A stretch of DNA of 14,919 nucleotides from the NCBI GenBank assembly GCA_022705125.1, contig JAKJFB010000029.1, forward strand, positions 1 to 14,919. Reading direction: 5' to 3'. The notes under the pieces are model-generated. The model did no database searches and was not told the DNA's origin. It saw nothing but the letters and a program-made list of their open reading frames with translations. The translations under genes were made by a program, and so were the position numbers. Every line of letters begins with the position of its first letter. The first letter of the stretch is position 1. Positions 14,861 through 14,919 of the stretch are shown piece after piece. The stretch comes from Pseudomonadota bacterium. Lineage in GTDB: Bacteria > Pseudomonadota > Gammaproteobacteria > Pseudomonadales > UBA5518.

Positions 14861-14919
14861 GGGGTGGCGAGTCACCCGTTCGGACTCGCCGTAAATACAT
14901 CCCTGTAGGCTCGAGCGCC
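14861..14919. repeat. Partial REP-like intergenic palindromic element at window edge
   Basis: GGCGAGTC (14866-14873) and GACTCGCC (14883-14890) form a perfect 8-bp stem with a 9-nt loop, and GGGTG/CACCC can form an alternative stem in the same place. About 5 nt on, TACA-TCCC-TGTA (14896-14907) is a second small dyad, followed by GGCTCGAGCGCC to the window end. Stacked small hairpins of this kind between genes look like a REP-type dispersed repeat cut by the window. No second copy is present here, so repeat status is inferred. In 14812-14860, upstream of the dehydrogenase, I see no clear promoter. Confidence 0.4.

Overview
The window is GC-rich, densely packed bacterial DNA with G/C-biased third codon positions. 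It carries clear proteobacterial gene families: OxyR/Dps, an EmrRAB-like efflux set, ArfB, PilZ and a FadE-type acyl-CoA dehydrogenase. I infer a high-GC gammaproteobacterium, possibly environmental or marine; the lineage is a guess from gene types. There are 16 protein genes, one of them interrupted. I see no tRNA, rRNA, CRISPR array, transposase or integrase.

Left part (1-2670, minus strand): a D-2-hydroxyacid dehydrogenase cut by the window edge lies downstream of a family VIII (beta-lactamase-fold) serine hydrolase. Upstream of these is a Dps-type ferritin. The Dps gene diverges from oxyR (2798-3721, plus) across an AT-rich spacer holding a perfect 8+8 bp dyad. This is a plausible oxidative-stress module in which OxyR controls dps.

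Centre (3772-7560, plus): a good sigma70-like promoter leads into a tightly overlapping three-gene efflux operon. The genes are a regulator with two MarR domains fused in one chain, an HlyD/EmrA membrane-fusion protein, and a 14-TM DHA2/EmrB-type MFS pump that starts at TTG. The fused double-MarR regulator is the most unusual gene in the window.

Right-centre (7561-11767, minus strand): a PilZ protein converges on the efflux pump, stop codon against stop codon. Then comes a compact six-gene run, read from 11767 leftward: SRAP/YedK DNA-crosslink sensor, HSL-type esterase, VOC protein, ArfB ribosome-rescue hydrolase, DUF456 membrane protein, and an NlpC/P60 lipoprotein. Two of the junctions are ATGA overlaps.

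Right end (11821-14919): a cupin and a secreted glycerophosphodiester phosphodiesterase run rightward from a short intergenic region with a near-perfect 20-bp palindrome. A fatty-acid or steroid-type acyl-CoA dehydrogenase on the minus strand is interrupted by a single in-frame TGA. The window ends in a hairpin-rich stretch that looks like part of an intergenic palindromic repeat. Many long open frames antisense to these genes are composition artefacts and are left out.
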